Shown: positions 60,460-64,000 of the stretch, piece by piece
How positions within the stretch are numbered: the first letter of the stretch is position 1
Layout of the letters: each line of letters opens with the position of its first letter
Source: Hetaerina americana
Lineage: Eukaryota > Arthropoda > Insecta > Odonata > Calopterygidae
DNA length: 64,000 bases
Direction of reading: 5' to 3'
Assembly: GCA_022747635.1 (NCBI GenBank)
Contig: JAKTNV010000010.1
Coordinates: 44,176,027-44,240,026 of the forward strand
Made by a program: the position numbers and the translations under genes
The notes under the pieces: generated by a model
Told to the model about the DNA's origin: nothing
Seen by the model: the letters and a program-made list of their open reading frames with translations, nothing else
Database searches by the model: none

Positions 60460-60770
60460 TAAATTAAAACTTGCAATATGATAAGCGATTCTTCATATTC
60501 GCATAACTCCTACAACCCTTCAATCTATTCCAAATGCCCATTCATCTCCTGTCTGCATCTCGTCTCCCCAACATTCAATCTCCTACCATAGTCTTCATAC
60601 TATTTATGCATAACGAACATTAGCCTATTACTATTTATAATTACCTGCATTAATTTTCTCTGCCTTGTTTGAATTTCTTCAATAAACTTCTCTCCTCCTC
60701 CATTATGGCTATAACATCCTCGTTTGTTTTTATTTCTATTTCATCTTTTACATATTTCTCCGAAGCCGCA
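60460..60770 (-). pseudogene. LINE-B RT C-terminal relic
   Basis: On - it reads KTNEDVIAIMEEERSLLKKF then KQGREN near 60680-60755, a clear counterpart of the family's KTNEEVL...ERSLL...RRQ segment. Further on come GIWNRLKGCRSYANMKNR near 60480-60540, matching the closing KDVG-SYAEMKRR segment. Stops and shifts lie between. Confidence 0.6.
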
Positions 60771-63172
60771 TATTAAAGAGGTAATACATGGAAATGAAAT
60801 AACCAGGCAACTTGCGCGGGATCCATATACACTTCTACATGAAATTACGCATTCAACGAGCTGTAAACATAAAATCTTAAAAAGAATGAATTGCACATAA
60901 AAAGTCGAGATATTTCCGAAATCTCCTAAATATGCTGATTAAAGATTTGTCCAAGACTGATTACGCCTCTCAGCGCGTTTCATTGAAATAAAAACTATGG
61001 CAACTCTGAAATAAGGGGAATTTTTATATGGTTGATGTTTTGCGACGATACAGATGGCACTAGGTCATTGATTTTGAGTTTGGTCCTCAGTAACCCTCAG
61101 CCGTACCAACACAAACTCCAAAAGTCACACTGCTATAACCGTGAATAAAATGTCTACCACACCGCAAAAGGACCGAGAAAGAATTCATCTTCCATGATTT
61201 AATGGCCCGCGTTTTATAGCCCAGAAGAAGGAATGGGACAAATGCTCGCAGCGAATGGGAAAAAAAGTTGGATTTTTATTTCTCGCATCCCCGATGAAAA
61301 ACCTTTATAATACCAGCAAGGACAATAGGTAGCGTTTTGTGTGAATTCTCCAGAGTAATATTGGGATATTCCCGCGCCAAGGAGGGAAACTATTAAAAAT
61401 AGTTTGCTGCAATTCCGATATCGTGAATCGCCTTCAAGAGAACGAAGAAGAAGAACCTTGAGAGCGAATGGAGAATTTCCGTTTTTTCATCTTGTTTTAT
61501 CAGCTTTTAGGAAAAAAATTTCCAGGCGATGAGTAGAAAACGCTGGCATTCCTTGCGGAAGGGAAGGCCATTACCCGCAAAAAAAGTCGATATTCCGTTC
61601 ATAAAAATGCTACCGAGCGAGGTCATTTCCATCGAAATTTATTAGAAGAATGATCCCTACGCTCAAAAATTATTCGCAAACTCATCTGTGGAACTGCGAA
61701 TTAGGGACCTGGAATGGAAAGATGTTTAAGAGAAGAAATACCATGCTTCTGATTCGTTACTTTTCATTTTGGACGTAACCTGAGAATTTGGGACGACAAG
61801 TATATCATTTCCATTCCTCAACTAAGCGAACTATTAAATGAAATAGATCGGTTATAAAAATATAATCAACACAAGTGTCTCACGGTCGATAAAACCAGGG
61901 AAGGATGCTCGAGAGACGAAGACTTAGTGCAGGGTAACAATTTGGAAATAAAATATTAATAATTCAATCCCGACAACGAGGATGTGGATCAAGCCACTTA
62001 GGAAAGAATCATCACGATGATAATTTAATGAAAACAGACTTTCAAATTGAATTAAATCTTTAAAATTTCAAGAGCAATCCGAGGTTTATGTTAACAAACA
62101 CAAGTGTTTGTCGGGAACGATTATTTAAAAAAATCGAAAATGAACCTGCCCTCTAGACTTTTAAAAAAATCTGAAACTTCCTTCAATACCTGGTGACATA
62201 TGAAATCTGCCATGAAACTGTTTGCAAATTAATATCCGTCCATATATAGGCATTCTCAAACCCTTTTATTATCTAGAATATAACACTACCTCCAGGTTGA
62301 AAATCGCTTTCCAATCTCTTCTTTCTTTTTGGCTGACTGGTTTCAGCCGCATCATGAAAACTCCCGTAGCTCGGTCCAGAACATTTTCCAAAGGTATATA
62401 GGTTTATTATTTTAAATATGCTCTAATGACATAATTATAGAAAAACATTCTCGAATAGTGTTCCAAAAAATAAAGGCAAGTGAAAATATCTGCACTTTAT
62501 TTATTGCCAATCAAAGATTTGGAAGGACGAAGAGAGTTAGCATCTTCTTTGAAGATGGACCCAGAGCGTTCATTTCGTACCCTGACGCCACCTTGACGTC
62601 AGGGTAATTGTTCACTTGACTTGATCACCTGCCATAACTGAGATTGCGCTGTTTGGTCCCTTCGCCCATGTCGCGTTATCCTGGACTTCCTCTCTCTTCT
62701 GCTCCGCCGTCATGTCGTTCCCCGAAAAGTGAATCCTCCCGACTGAAATCTGGACATATTCCGCCGGAATCACTAGATCGTTCAGGAATGAACCCCTTGC
62801 CCTATCTCGAAACTATTAACCATAGGAAATTCCGTTAGTCTAGTAACGCTCTATTCGCGCGGTTAACTGGGAGTTGGGTCCTTAATTATCCTGCACGGAG
62901 AGACAGAGAAAGGCATGACTGACCTCCTTCATATTGCATGACAACCAGAGGACAATTTGTGGCATGATGAACACGCTACACAAGGTTGGTCTCTACCTGA
63001 CTAAGAATAGAATCCGTGTGGAGGACTGAGAGTAGATTAAAATTGCTGCTATATCATAATGGTCTTTCTAATTTCCATGAAAATTAAAACCATCAATAAT
63101 CTTTAAACCATCTTCATTCATAACAATATTTTGATCAAAAGAAACAAACTCATCTCAATAAAACCTTCTTCA
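60771..63172. other. No recognisable gene
   Basis: Mostly AT-rich. A short inverted repeat CCCTGACG-CCACCTTGA-CGTCAGGG lies at about 62580-62604. Confidence 0.45.
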
Positions 63173-63358
63173 TATTAATTAAAACTTAGCAATTTTTACA
63201 AAATAAAATTTGACGCGACCGGTTTCAATTTAACTACATCATTATCAGGTAATGATGATGTAGTTACATTGAAACGGGTCGTATTAAATTTTATTTTTTG
63301 TTGAATTGCCAATTGTTAATTAATCATGATATACCACCATATCACGCCTGAAAGGTCT
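63173..63358. mobile_element. Fold-back element with inverted CTGATRA/GAAACCGGTC motif, copy 3
   Basis: Left inner motif GCGACCGGTTTCAATTTAAC at 63215 and its inverse (ATGATGTAGTTACATTGAAA) at about 63254-63273. The right outer arm, ATCATGATATACCACCATAT then CACGCCTGAAAGGTC, ends at 63357 and mirrors the left end of the copy at 56702. The left outer arm is shortened. Confidence 0.75.
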
Positions 63359-63787
63359 ATTTTTACCTCCTTTATAAGATAATTATGTCGTAATACAGGT
63401 TTTCGTTGTAAACCCTTGTAGTCTTGTGCAAGCTGTATTGCGTTCTCGTGTGTAGTTATTATTAATAACGCACATGTCTGATTTTAAGCATAAAAATGAC
63501 TCCAAGTTTCACTAACTCAAAAGATTTAGCATAAATAGAGGTGAATTTTTCTGAAATTTTCCGAGGTTAATTTTTTATTGCCTTGAACGCTTTCAGTCTT
63601 TATACTTTCAATAATTAAAGTTGTCATAGGCGTATGCACGTAAGATGTTGACCTCCAAAGAAGATATCAAATAGGTGCGATGTATTGTATTTTGCTGGGC
63701 AAGCTTCCTGATTGCCACAGGTTAAACCCCATGCTATAAAAGCCCTGATGCTATTTGGACGAATTCAAATATTACATGAGTTTTAGC
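63359..63787. other. No recognisable gene
   Basis: Nothing recognised. Confidence 0.4.
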
Positions 63788-64000
63788 GGGGCATGGCAGC
63801 ATAGTGGTTAGCGATTTCGACTATTGAGCGAATTTTCGGCTCTTCCAGCGGAACTACAGGAGGCACAGAGAGAGATAGATAGGAATAGGGTTCCTACTCC
63901 GGCGTGCGAATTTCACACCCCTACAGATTGATATGAAATGTGAAATACCTTCACTTATCCGCTCAACCTCCGAGTTGATTGCAGTGCTTGCACCAATGCA
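63788..64000 (+). repeat. tRNA-headed SINE family, copy 5, reaching the window end
   Basis: A-box-like TAGTGGTTAGCGATTT lies at 63802-63817; the B box is degraded. The body has GCGAATTTCACACCCC near 63905 and closes with CTCAACCTCCGAGTTGATTG followed by CAGTGCTTGCACC. The terminal stem keeps CAAC/GTTG but the loop differs from UUCG. The 3' limit lies at or beyond position 64000. Confidence 0.65.

Overview
The window looks like AT-rich, repeat-laden, non-coding nuclear DNA from an animal, most likely an arthropod. The evidence is long AT microsatellites, mariner-family DNA transposons, several lineages of decayed non-LTR retrotransposons, tRNA-headed SINEs and fold-back elements, with no bacterial-style gene packing. 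I found no host protein-coding exon, rRNA or functional tRNA gene I could support. The species cannot be fixed from this sequence, and the window could be intergenic or a very large intron.

Nearly everything recognisable is mobile DNA. I use working names. LINE-A (endonuclease plus reverse transcriptase, CR1/Jockey-like) is the best preserved copy: it lies on + at 7967-12316 and is split by LINE-C, a second retrotransposon inserted in the opposite direction (8926-about 10340). Another LINE-A tail lies on - at 45095-45430. Two more LINE-C-type relics lie on - at 22645-24005 and 32500-33715. LINE-B is a distinct, much older endonuclease/RT family. Its main copy runs on + from about 17240 to 20296 and is interrupted by a 385-bp internally deleted mariner with TA target duplication (18959-19343) and by a TA array. 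Fainter LINE-B pieces lie near 26.0, 40.4, 42.7, 43.9, 57.3 and 60.6 kb.

The 36.6-40.0 kb stretch holds three more mariner remnants. One (38708-39460) has perfect 33-bp terminal inverted repeats and a nearly intact N-terminal transposase half but lacks the catalytic core. Five copies of a tRNA-headed SINE family (5.2, 29.8, 34.0, 53.8, 63.8 kb) share a GTGTGAATTTCACAC core. In the best copies it is followed by a short stem closed by a UUCG loop near the 3' end. Three fold-back elements (54.4, 56.8, 63.2 kb) share a CTGAYGA...GAAACCGG motif that resembles a hammerhead-ribozyme core and is worth testing. Another three-copy repeat lies at 46.7, 52.3 and 59.8 kb.

The remaining sequence is mostly AT-rich DNA with no feature I recognise. 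Several GC- and CpG-richer islands stand out, notably 24360-25260; these are the best places to look for a promoter or an exon of an unrecognised host gene.
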